Below the pieces are notes generated by a model, which saw only the letters and a list, made by a program, of their open reading frames with translations, did no database searches and had not been told where the DNA came from. Shown here in pieces: positions 1 to 9,981 of a DNA stretch of 64,000 nucleotides (its first letter is position 1; every line of letters starts with the position of its first letter). Made by a program: the position numbers and the translations under genes. The DNA is from Bactrocera neohumeralis (taxonomy: Eukaryota > Arthropoda > Insecta > Diptera > Tephritidae): contig NW_026089623.1 of NCBI RefSeq assembly GCF_024586455.1, positions 6,785,204 to 6,849,203 on the forward strand, written 5' to 3'.

Positions 1-112
1 AAACTTCAGATCGATATCTCATATATTTTATGTGACTAGTTGTCGTATAGACGGACATGGTTAAATCGTTTCAGTTCGTCACGCTGATAATATGAATATA
101 GGGATGTATTTA
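1..112. repeat. fragment of an interspersed dipteran repeat
   Basis: The stretch around 51-95 (tagacggacatggttaaatc, then a cgt/ctgataa segment) is a diverged copy of the tail found intact at 50890-50960. Only the end of the repeat is in the window. No coding content is seen. Confidence 0.55.
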
Positions 113-1599
113 ATTCACATTGCGCCTTTTAGTAAAAAGACAACAACTAATCGGCTTCTCCAAGTTAATAAACAAAATATTACAACTCCTTCACTTAGAG
201 TATATTTAGATGAGCAGACAATTTTTCGCACAAACAGATTTTTTATCGTCGAGTGACGACTAGGAGAGACGAAATGACCGTACCACTCGTGCACCCTGCG
301 ACAATATAGCGAAGCACGATATTCGACGTAAGTGTTCCAACAAAAAAATAAAGTTAAGCTAATTCGCTGTTTATTTTATTTTATAATTAATTCATATCAT
401 TTACTGTATTTCAAGTACATATAATACAATCGTGGCCATGCAAACCTTACCACTATCCTTTCTTAATTTTTTTTTTCGTTCAGGATTTTTTTCAATTTGG
501 CGTTTTTTATGTTTTTAGTAAGCATAAGTAAACTAAATTACATTATCTAATTATAATTAGAGTTTTTAATTTATTACGTTTAATGAGTAAAACACAAACT
601 AGGTTTTGTGTGCTTTTACAAAAGCGCCCGATTTTATTGTTTTTAAAGTAACACCGCGACTAAACTTTATGTTTCAATTTAAAAAAAAGAATATAAAACA
701 TTAATTTCAAATACAGTGTGAATAAAATTAAATTAAAGAAATAAAAATATAATTTTTTCATCGCATGTCAGTTTCTTATATTTCGAGATCATTTTGTAAA
801 GCTCACTAACTTTCAAATGATTTTGTCTATTGTTGAATGTGGTTTGTTTTTAATTTTTAATATTTTTGATAAATAACATGTCATTAACTTATTTCTAAAT
901 AAAGAAATTCTATACCGCAAAAAATACTGCTATAAAGTGTTGTCAAATATGCACAACACTGGAAATTTTTCAGTGTAAGCTTTGCGTGGCCACGAGTGTA
1001 TATTATATAGTATATGTATTTATATGCGTTTTCCAGCCAAACTTTATTTTCAGATTTCCATTTCCCAAATATTCAAAATATTTACTTTGATTAGCTTAAA
1101 TATCAGCTGAGTATCTGCAAAAGAACAACACTGTCTCAATATAAGAGCACTTATTTGCTTGTTCCAACATCCCATTGGATTTTTTCATTTTGAACCCTTC
1201 CTTTTAATTGATAACGCTCGGTTTCATAGAATATTGACATTATTCTCGATAATTTGAATTTTATTATATATGTTTTGTATGTAGTATGAAAATATGCATG
1301 ATATAATAGTACTCTTGTCACTTGTGTGAACGCAGTGAGCAATACCAAAAGAGAATTTGCTGATAATGAGTGTAAAAAAGAGACCTCGTCTGAATGCCTT
1401 CTTACATCTGCAGCGACAACGCCCACTCAAAAATAATCAGCATAGTACTTCTCATTTAAAACAAACAAATGAAACTCGGGGCCGTATAAGATTTTCCAGA
1501 ATATTTACTCCTCTCTCACCTGTCTTAAACAAAGGACCAATAGCACAATAGCAATAGCCAGTCGTTTTACTCTTCAGCTAATCATTGAGAATAAAACTA
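113..1599. other. AT-rich sequence without a recognised gene
   Basis: I see no supported coding region, RNA gene or complete mobile element here. Open frames at 1151-1551 overlap on both strands, lack recognisable domains and look fortuitous. Part of it may be the LTR of the relic that follows, but no second LTR copy is available for comparison. Confidence 0.5.
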
Positions 1600-2575
1600 C
1601 AAACCGGTATTTTACTTTGTGTTTTTTTTTTTCTCTGATTGGCGCCGCCCCTAGTCCTTCAAAAGGGTGTTTCTTCGACTCATCTTATAAAATACTCAGT
1701 AGGATAACGAAAACTTAATCTTGATGCGATAGCGAGGCTTCCTAATTCTTGTATCTTCTTTCGTTATCCGCCAAAGCAACTACGTTACCACAACGCGTTT
1801 GTCGGTGAAAATTGCGTAAACTTTATTGTAAACCTCGACAGTGGCGTGCAAACCATGAACGCAATTTGTCTAAAAACGTGTATATTAGACATAGTATAGA
1901 TCCTGTAAAAATTGTAGACAGTAAATCCAACGCGAACCACGGAACTTACCAAAGTGCTACCAGTGCAACAACTTATAAACTTAAAACTAATTTCAAAGGA
2001 GGTGAATCTCCTATAAATAAGATTTATTAACAAAAGCCAACGAAAATAAGTACCAATAACTGTATACTAATAAATTATAAATATTTTTTTTTTTAATGAA
2101 GCAATAAAATTTCACTATCAGAAGAAATATTATTTTCCGACACTAACATGACCCAAGTGGCTTACCCAATAGGGGACGTAGAAAGATTTGACGGCAACCC
2201 GAACTCAGTATAGACCTTTATTAGCCGCATCGATTGCATCCTCGCTCTATATCAAACCAACCACGCCAGGCAGCAGCACATTTTGTTTGGCCACATTTAA
2301 CGACGCATCATCGGTGTTGTGATGATAGCCCTGGGAATGTACAACATTTATAAATGGAATGAATTTCGACTACAAACCCTAAACACTGAACTATATTTTA
2401 ATTGACGAATTTCGTAATACGCCATACAAAGGAAATGTTCTTGAAGAAGATGAAAATCGCAGACAACTAGTGATAAGTAAAAGTTTCTATAGATTAATAA
2501 CAACAAGTGTCGACAACATAAAACAAAAATTATACATCGATTTCTTTAAAAATCACCAATAATAATATTTTTCTG
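1600..2575 (+). pseudogene. relic 5' part of an LTR retrotransposon with Gag fragment
   Basis: A poly-T stretch is followed at about 1640 by tggcgccgcccc, which looks like the start of a primer-binding site after an LTR end. A degraded Gag-like frame begins with an ATG at 2148 (MTQVAYPIGDVERFDG) and reads on through an in-frame stop near 2211 into a segment resembling a Gypsy Gag (FISRIDCILALYQTN, then RQQHILFGHI). A further shifted piece continues to about 2570. No protease or reverse transcriptase follows, so it is a 5' fragment. The family is inferred from general Gag character only. Confidence 0.4.
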
Positions 2576-3120
2576 ATTTACGCACATTACGCAAAAAAGA
2601 CTTGTATAAATAATTCAATTATGCAAAAAAACGTGTTCTGATTAAATTTTTTTCCGAAAAATTGATAATCCTCTTATCACACCCAAAGCTATTTCACACA
2701 TTTTTAATATATTTATAATTAAACCAAGTAAAAATACATAACGAAAAATAATGTTCGATAACTACCGTTTTGGGCGAAAGCCAAGTTCACAACGAATGAA
2801 TGAATATTGAAAAATCACGATGCGAAGAACGAATTTATTTGCAACAATACCTCCAAAGAAAAAAAAATAAATAACACTCGAAGAAGCTAAAGCCTCGCAA
2901 AACAATATATAAATATTCCTCCATAAGGGTTCTAACCATAAGTGTCTTGCTCTCTAATAGGTTTAAACCACTTCAGCTAAACCAACCAAACCTGCTCATG
3001 ACCAAGTTAGTCAGCACACCCTCCGAAAATGTAAAAATGAGTACAATCGAGTTTTAACCCCGAACACTTTCCATATATCGGTTATGTTTAAAACTACTAC
3101 AAGTGTGTCAGCATTGACAT
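2576..3120. other. AT-rich sequence, nothing recognised
   Basis: No coding frame, terminal repeat or RNA gene that I can support. It may be more of the degraded element to its left. Confidence 0.4.
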
Positions 3121-3138
3121 TGACAGCGAATTAAAAGA

Positions 3139-3405
3139 CAGCGGCTACGCTGGCTAGGTCATGTTGTCCCAATGGACGAAAACACTCCAGCTCTGAAAGT
3201 ATTCGACACTTTACTCGCCGGGGGAAGCAGAGGAAGAGGAAGACCTCCACTCCGTTGGAAGGACCAAGTGGAGAAGGACCTGGCTACGCTTGAAGTATCC
3301 AATTGGCGCCACGTAGCAAAAAAATGAAACGACTGGCGCGCTGTTGTTAACTCGGCTATAATCGCGTAAGCGGTGTCTACGCCAATTAAGAAGAAGAAGT
3401 ATGTA
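3139..3405 (+). pseudogene. RTE-type non-LTR retrotransposon, 3' end only
   Basis: The frame 3139-3369 encodes the C-terminal end of an RTE-clade ORF2: RLRWLGHVVPMD, then a G/R-rich run ending RPPLRWKDQVEKD, then NWRHVAKK and WRAVVNSAIIA before the stop. One in-frame stop interrupts it near 3325. After the stop comes the 3' tail gcggtgtctacgccaat followed by a short (aag) repeat. The same tail occurs at 53504-53530 and 61441-61470, which ties the three fragments to one family. It is a 5'-truncated copy, the usual product of target-primed reverse transcription. The clade assignment rests on remembered RTE/BovB-like protein ends. Confidence 0.8.
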
Positions 3406-3793
3406 AACTTTGTGTGTCCGCTATATATGTATCTCGTGAACTTTCAGACCAATTTAAAAAAAATTTAAAATTTGGCACATAAGATTATTCTGACATTCCT
3501 TTATTACAGCGCGAAAATTGACGAAATCAAACTACAACCACGTCAATTTCTTATACAGCAAACTTTAAATCCCATCTGATTTCTTCACTTTCTAGCACGC
3601 AAATCAAACATAATAGTGCCTTTAAGCCATGCCACCTTATGCACAAAAATTTTAAAATTTTAACAACGGTTCAAGTGCTCAGATACCGAGTACGTAAATC
3701 CCCATGCCTATTGCAAACTTTTGATCTAAAATATGGATAAAACTCTGAGATATGTATATCAATAAAATTCAGAGACAATCCTTTCTTGGTATG
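3406..3793. other. unassigned sequence left of the BEL/Pao element
   Basis: No gene or repeat boundary recognised. It ends at the TCTAT target duplication (3794-3798). Confidence 0.4.
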
Positions 3794-3798
3794 TCTAT

Positions 3799-3983
3799 TG
3801 GCTAAATGAGATAAGAAAAAATTGTAATTACCCTCATACTTGTGAACATTTGTGAAAAGAGTAAACACCAATCGAATTAAATTAAATTGAAATACCCTTA
3901 TAACCGACACGGGTGTATTATTTAAAGAAGGGGAAGTGGTAAGTGTATCAAAGATAAAGGTGAAGTCCGCATCTATTTAAACA
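3799..3983 (+). repeat. 5' LTR of BEL/Pao element D
   Basis: 185 bp, from tggctaaatgag to atttaaaca. It matches 40416-40665 through a long shared block (gtaattaccctcatacttgt onward) but lacks about 64 bp after the first 16, an internal deletion in this copy. The duplication TCTAT lies immediately upstream. Confidence 0.8.
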
Positions 3984-3984
3984 T

Positions 3985-3999
3985 TGGTCCTTCGAGCCG
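3985..3999 (+). other. primer-binding site, tRNA-Tyr type
   Basis: tggtccttcgagccg begins one base after the LTR. It is complementary to the 3' end of insect tRNA-Tyr as I remember it (acceptor 3' strand CGAAGGA plus CCA). The same site, three bases longer, occurs in antisense at 27542-27559, 27794-27811 and 28048-28065. Confidence 0.75.
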
Positions 4000-5019
4000 C
4001 AAAGAAAGGCACTATTTGAAAAAAAAACAAAAACAGATTCAAGCGGCAAAATAATTAAAACGTGGCATACCAGTATACAAAATTCATGGAAAAAATTAAA
4101 GTGAGGTAATACATACAATATTTACAAAAATATTATACAATAAAAAGTGCGGTGACATTAACATGCATACATATGTACATACATATACACATAAAAAAAA
4201 ACAAAATTTTCAAGGAAAAAAAGTTCCGTGAGGTGACATATATGTACATATACATATACATATATATAATAAAAAAAAAACAGTGAAAAACGGACACGAA
4301 ACGGTTCCGTTGTGTAATACCCAAATCAAAATCAAAAAAAAAAAAGTGCAAAATACATATAAATATACATATACAAACAAGACAGTGCTTAACACCAAAA
4401 AAAAAAAAAAACAAAACCAAACACCGGGCGCGAAATATTATTTATCAAAAAAGAAAAACAAAATCCACACGGGCGCGAGCTTAACATACAATATTAAAAA
4501 AAAAAAATTTAATATCCTTGTGAAAAACCAAAATAAACGTGAAATTAAAAACACCAAAAAAAAAAACAATTATAAAAATAATAATAAAAAAAGACAAGCC
4601 AACCAACGAAAGAAATCCAACCAACGGGGGAAAGCCAACCAACGAAGGGAAACAAGCAACCAAAAGGAAAGGAAACAGAGAGGAACCAAATTGGACGCAG
4701 TGGCAAACTACCCCCCACTTCCCCATTCAAAACCGTATAAAAAGCCCTCAAACTCCCTTGAAGCGGCACAAAGTGAGTGTATCTACTCCATTTAATATTT
4801 TAAACCATTTGTACTTACTATTTGCATATACATATGTATGTTGAAAGTTACAGTTGATCTCTATAAAAACTGTACACGATCCTGTAAATTTTAATAGAAG
4901 GGTTGCTACCAAACTGTCCGAACTTACGGTTGATTTCCGGGAAATCGAAAACAGTTTGGTACATTTTATATGCACATCCAAATATATGTATGTATGAACA
5001 GTATATAGTATAATGTATA
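4000..5019 (+). other. A-rich leader of element D, first part
   Basis: Long A-rich sequence with many oligo-A runs and catatgtaca-like microsatellite pieces. Open frames such as 4283-4795 translate to lysine/asparagine-rich low-complexity peptide and are not supported as genes. It ends at the TA where the Tigger element inserted, and seems to resume at 21997. Confidence 0.55.
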
Positions 5020-7194
5020 CAGTGGAGTCTGGATATAGTGAACTAATCTCTGCAAGACCTGTTCGCAGTATCGAGGTTGTTCACTATATTAAGGTTAACA
5101 TTTTTTTTTTTAACTTGGTTTATTAGCTTTAAATTCATGTTTGTTTATGTAAACAAAACAAGTTATATGTATAAAGTAATTTTTTGAAAATACATACATA
5201 TTATTGAAAGAATTTACTAATAGATGTTTGCTTTTTGTTTTCGGAAATTGACTTTTGGACCGCTTTTTCGCGTAGACTTTTCAGTACTAGTATGCCAGCA
5301 TAGTCAGTGGTGTTAGCTTCAGCCCATGCGATAGCTATATCGAAGCTTTTAATGGCTTCAGTAGCTTTTATTGAATTTCCGATCTGTCCTTCGCCTTGGC
5401 TGTCATCACCAGATTCTTCAGTATCCATTGCATAATTATATAAATCAATTTCTTCGCCAACTTGGATTGAATTCCACTTCTCAATATCTTGTTCAGTGTA
5501 GATTTCCTAAAACAAATAATGTTCACATAAAAACTTAATTAACAGGTGCTTGTCAAGAGGGTGAACAAAATTACCTCCGGTAATACAACTTGCAGCAGAC
5601 CCTGTATATCATGAACTTCATTCCATTTTTCCTGCAATATTTTTTGACGAAGTAAGCTCAAAGGAATATCATCGTATTCATCCTCGCTTTCATTTGCTTC
5701 TGTAGTATTTAAGCATTCTAATAAAGGCTTCCAACATTTTACTATTACATTTGCCTGCAGCTGATTCCAAGCAAGCATTAAAAATGATACAGCATCCTTT
5801 AAAGTTAAATTTTTTAGAAATTGTGTGATGTCATCCTTTCCTACAGCTAAAAGCAGGAGATGCTTTTTGTAATACAGCTTAGTTAAGCGAATCACATTTT
5901 GATCCAAAGGCTGAATTAAAGGCGTTACATTTGGAGGCATATAAATCACGAATATGGATCCATCAACAGTTTTAAGTTCATCTTCTGGAGGATGGCAAGG
6001 GGCGTTATCAAGCAAAAGGATAGCTTTGGCTGGTAATCCTTTCTGTAGTAAATACTTATGAACCTAATATCAATTAAAAACGAATAAATACTCTGCAAAA
6101 ATGTCAGGAGTTGCATTATAAATGTAGGTACCTGAGGGACGAAGCAATGGTGAAACCATTCTCTGAAAATGTTGGCAGTCATCCATGCATTCTTAGAGTT
6201 GCGATAGTCTACCGAGATGTCATAAGCCTTAAAAGAGCGCGGCTTCTTGGCATGCCCAATTGTTAACGGTTTGATTCTCGCCTTTTCTGCTTTTCTTCCC
6301 GGAGCTGTTTTTTCTGTTTAACTGACATACGTTCTATCAGGAAGCATTTTCCAAAACAAGCCGGTCTCGTCTGCGTTATATACTTGGTCCTCGCAAAGCT
6401 TCAATTCGTAAATAATGTTTTTGAGTTTATGCTTAAAGGGATCAGTTGCCTGGATATCCGATGAAAGTTTCTCGCCACACACTTTTAAAAGTCGGATTCC
6501 AAAGCGAGTTTTAAATCCAGATAACCAACCGGGGCTGGCATGAAAGCTACCTTCTTTTTCCTTAAAGTCAGCGTGCAGCTTCATTGCTTTTTTCTTAAGC
6601 ATTTCCCCAGTAACTGGACAATTTTTGTTTCGTTGAGTTATAAACCACTTGTATAACATCTTCTCCATGCGGGAATACTAGCCTTTTCTAAGAGTCTTCC
6701 TCTTAGATGCTCCGACTGCCTGGTGGGATATAATACTACGAGCATTTTTTTTATTTCCGAAACTGTTGATTTGGCCACACCATAAATCTTTGCTAAGGAT
6801 GAAACACTAGCACCTTTCTCGAGTTTTTGAGCAATTTCAAGTTTTTGCTATAATGGAATGAATTTCCTCACAGGCATGATAACACTTAATTTATTAGCAC
6901 ATAAACACTTTTAAAAATACATACACCCGACAAGAGACAAATAAAGACTGGCACCAAATACATAGCATCAGCTTTTCCAGTAAAAAACATAAAATGAGCA
7001 ATTTCGGGGAATACCCGACTTTATTTCTGTTTAAGTTTTTTTAACAGTTTATGCTTGCCGTTGCGTTTAAAACTCTGTTCACTATTTCGAGTTTTCGATA
7101 GTTCACTATTTAGAGTACTCAATGTAAATTTTTAGGCGTTCACTATATCGAGGTGTTCATTATACCGGGGATTCACTATACACAGACTCCACTG
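5020..7194 (-). mobile_element. Tigger/pogo DNA transposon, complete ends
   Basis: The ends are inverted repeats: left cagtggagtctggatatagt and right, read on minus, cagtggagtctgtgtatagt. TA lies on both sides (5018-5019 and 7195-7196), the duplication expected of the pogo/Tc1 superfamily. The element is 2175 bp and contains one transposase gene on minus. It sits in the leader of the BEL element D and touches errantivirus A, whose LTR starts only eight bases after it. Confidence 0.93.
5201..6877 (-). pseudogene. Tigger-like transposase with two introns, broken
   Basis: Cut-and-paste transposase with a CENP-B-like N-terminus and DDE_1 core. Reading from an ATG at 6877: a psq-type helix-turn-helix (EIAQKLEKGASVSSLAKIYG), a CENP-B type HTH region (MEKMLYKWFITQRNKNCPV), then the three acidic sites in YNADETGLFWK, LLLDNAPCHP and QPLDQNVI. 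Two 68-nt GT-AG introns fit exactly, 6131-6064 and 5574-5507. Removing them restores the frame between VPQ and VHKYLL and between LPE and EIYTEQ. The C-terminus ends KQTSISKFFQ. Damage: an early in-frame stop near 6858, a frameshift near 6750-6680, a stop after DRTYVS (about 6318), and loss of roughly 15 residues where Tigger proteins usually have a CANADGS-like stretch. The copy is inactive, although all catalytic positions remain. Confidence 0.88.
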
Positions 7195-7202
7195 TATATA
7201 TA

Positions 7203-7568
7203 AGTTAACGCCAAAATACGTTAACAGTGCCAAAGGCACCTCACTTCCGCCCCCAAGCTTTCGCTGACGAAGCACACGCCCCGACGTTTGCTTGCAACAC
7301 CCAGACTTCACTTCCGCTCCCAAGCTTTTGCTAACGCAGCACACGCGCCAACGTTCTGGCAGCGATCAGAAGGGAGTTCTAGGAATCCGATCACCAGGCA
7401 AGACAGGTGACCGGATCAGTTAAGGCTAGTTTAAGCTTACATTTAAGTTTGATAATTGTAATTATTTCAGTCCGTTTTTAGACTCGAATAAAGACGGCCA
7501 GAGCTCGCGCTCTGACCAAAATAAAAATACATTTTTTTTTTATTATTTCCCGCGTAGGGGAAATTCAC
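7203..7568 (+). repeat. 5' LTR of errantivirus A
   Basis: 366 bp from agttaacgcc to aaattcac. It contains two imperfect copies of a ~45-bp block (cacttccgc..ccaagcttt..gct.acg..agcacacg at about 7241 and 7308) and a polyadenylation-like aataaa near 7487. Reverse-strand frames that appear in both LTR copies are by-products of this repeat. Confidence 0.9.
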
Positions 7569-7586
7569 TAGCGCCCGAGCAGGGAC
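7569..7586 (+). other. primer-binding site, tRNA-Lys type
   Basis: tagcgcccgagcagggac. Apart from A for G at the second base it is identical to the sites of elements B, C and the composite element at 25742. It is complementary to tRNA-Lys(UUU) except one G where the usual site has A, which would still pair as G-U. Confidence 0.75.
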
Positions 7587-8650
7587 CGCTCGCGAAAAAG
7601 GTTTACGCGGCAGGTTAAAGAGTCCTCTAAAAAAAGGACAATTAAAAATATAAAGTGCAAGTGCAATCTGGTGAAAAGTTGAAGTTACAAATTTCAGCAT
7701 TTGCAATAGCTGAAAAATAAATGAAATTTTTTTACAAAGTTGAACTAACTCAAGCTAAATAAATAATATTTAGACAGAATTAAGCAGTTATTCAATCGCA
7801 ATTATCGAAGCGCAGTGCAACAAAAATTTAAACAAATTATTGAAGAAAACAGTACGCACACAATAAAGTGTATTTTTGCATATATTGAGCGCGAACGCAG
7901 AACAAACAGAAAGTTATAAGCGAAAATTTAAAAGTGCATAAAAGTAATTCACAAACTAACGGCAGTTGGAAAATTATAAAAGTGAAACAAAAATACAGCG
8001 TTTTACATAAACATAAATGACTTATGAGTGCATCGCTGAACGCTAAGAAATTTATAAGAAAGACAGTGAATGAAAATATTTAAGCTTGTAATTTAAAAAT
8101 TCACAAAGGGAAACACAAAATTTTGAATACAGTTTGATGTGCTTCCTCGTACATGTGCAAATATTGCCGCAATGAGTTCGTGTATCTAACTAAGGCAGAA
8201 ACAAAAAGAAACCAGTAACTGTAAATCATCAAAAGTGCTTGTGTGCATTGTGTGCAGAAATAAAGCCGATATGCCGAAACCCAATCGCAATATTAGCGAA
8301 AAATAGCAAGCAGAATATCCACAAGAAGACTCCTCAACCCTCGCTTGGAAGAAGACGACGAGGAGCGTGCGACTAGGAAGATCCCAAGTAGCCAGCAGGA
8401 GGAAAGGGAGCAATCTCCAGCGTCACCTCGTCATGCTTCACAGGATTTTTACGTAGCTATACATTTTTATTTATACCACATGTACAATATTATAAATAAG
8501 GAGATACTTTTTGTATTAGAAAGAAAGATATACAGCTTAATTCTGCGATTCCTACGGGACCCTCCAGAAGAGAAAAGCGCCCTTTCCTGGAAAGGGTAAA
8601 AAATAAAAACAAATAAAAAATAAAAAAGAGGTATCACATATAAAAATAAA
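7587..8650 (+). other. untranslated leader of errantivirus A
   Basis: About 1.06 kb of A-rich leader. Just before gag, at about 8538-8562, it holds aattctgcgattcctac followed by a ggaccctccag core. Errantivirus C has the same motif at about 24474-24506, in the same position relative to gag. Confidence 0.6.
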
Positions 8651-9981
8651 ATGTCGAACCCGAATAATTTGATAGGCCCGCCTGTTCTGCAGGGCACGAC
8701 AGCAGGTGCTCAAGAGGACCCGTCGACCTCAGAGGCCGCCCATAGAGTAGGATTAGGAGCCAATCAGGACCAATTGACTGCAGCAGTCATGGGTGTGGTC
8801 CAAAATATTTTTCAAACGCACGGCAAGCGTCTTGTGCAAAACGCACTAAATCCGAATTCTAATTTTGCCAATTTCTCCGATCAAGGAATCGACCCGGTAT
8901 ATAGAAATAACTTGACTGACCTTGATAAAATTCCGGACGTAGTCCGTTGCCTTCGAGAGTTCTCGGGTCAACCAGGAGAGTTTAACTCGTGGAAGAAATC
9001 CGTGGACAGGATTCTCCAAATTTACGAACTCATTAGGGGAACACCTAAATATTATGGAATATTAAGCGTTATTCGCAACAAAATAGTAAGGAACGCGGAT
9101 ATTGCCCTTGAGTCGTACAATACTCCTCTAGAATGGAGAGCCATTTCAAAGTGTTTAACTCTACATTACGCCGATAAGAGGGACCTAGGAACGTTAGAGT
9201 ACCAAATGATCTCTATGGTACAGGGTAACAGTAAGGTACAGGACTTTTACCAAAGAGTATACTCACACTTGTCACTAATACTTAATAAGATAGGATGCAT
9301 GGACGTAAGTGACGAATCACTACACCTACTGACGCAGACCTACCGTGAGAAAGCGCTAGATACGTTTATTAGAGGTCTTAGAGGCGACCTACCCCGCCTT
9401 CTCAGTATGAGAAAATCCGCAGACTTACCACAGGCACTTCACTTGTGCCTCAAGCTGGAAAATCAGAATTTCCGTTCACATTATGCACATTATACGCAGA
9501 ACGCTCCAAGAACCTTTAATACCTATCCACCAGTAGTGGCACCAAGAAGGAACGCCCAACCTTCAGCATTCTAGCTAGAGCTGGCCTACATGCCACAAGC
9601 TCATGGTTATGCCCCCCAGCCGAGAGTACATAATCCCCTAGACAAGCCATTTAACTCAGCCCAACAGACGTTAGACACAACCAAAATATTAGTAACACTT
9701 CTTAGCAACAAGCTGCTCCACCGAAGCCTCAACCTAGGCCAGAACCAATGGACGTTGACCAATCACTTCACTCCAGAAGAGTTAATTACATGAACAGGCC
9801 ACGACAGAATGACTATACTGGCAAAAGGCCACCCCAAACACTTGGACCGCAGAATAAAAAGGCCCATCTGACTCATTTCATTAACCCAGCACCGATACTT
9901 GACGACGAACAAATCGATGCTAACCGCGACTCAGAAATTGAACTACCAGGAGAAGTGCCTGACGTGCATTTTTTAGCTTAA
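8651..9981 (+). pseudogene. gag: errantivirus A gag, broken
   Basis: Structural protein of the particle. The intact part (8651-9574, 307 residues) has the Gypsy-type capsid: KIPDVVRCLREFSGQPGEF, SYNTPLEWRAISKCLTLHYA, then FIRGLRGDLPRLLSMR. A stop at 9572-9574 is followed by a frameshift near 9680 and another stop. The remaining frame ends with EVPDVHFLA at 9981. No CCHC knuckle is seen, as is usual in this group. The pol frame lies -1 relative to the gag end, consistent with frameshift expression. Homologous residue by residue to the gag of B and C. Confidence 0.88.

Noticed and set aside
1151..1551. Overlapping short frames on both strands
   Set aside because: Mutually overlapping, no motif, no context of a gene.
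4283..4795. 170-codon plus-strand open frame in the leader of element D
   Set aside because: Almost entirely K/N/Q low complexity from A-rich DNA, overlapped by open frames on the other strand, no domain.
7132..7344. Minus frame starting MCCVSKSLGAEVKSGCC, repeated at 14650-14838
   Set aside because: It is the reverse strand of the LTR of element A; the repetition is explained by the LTR pair.
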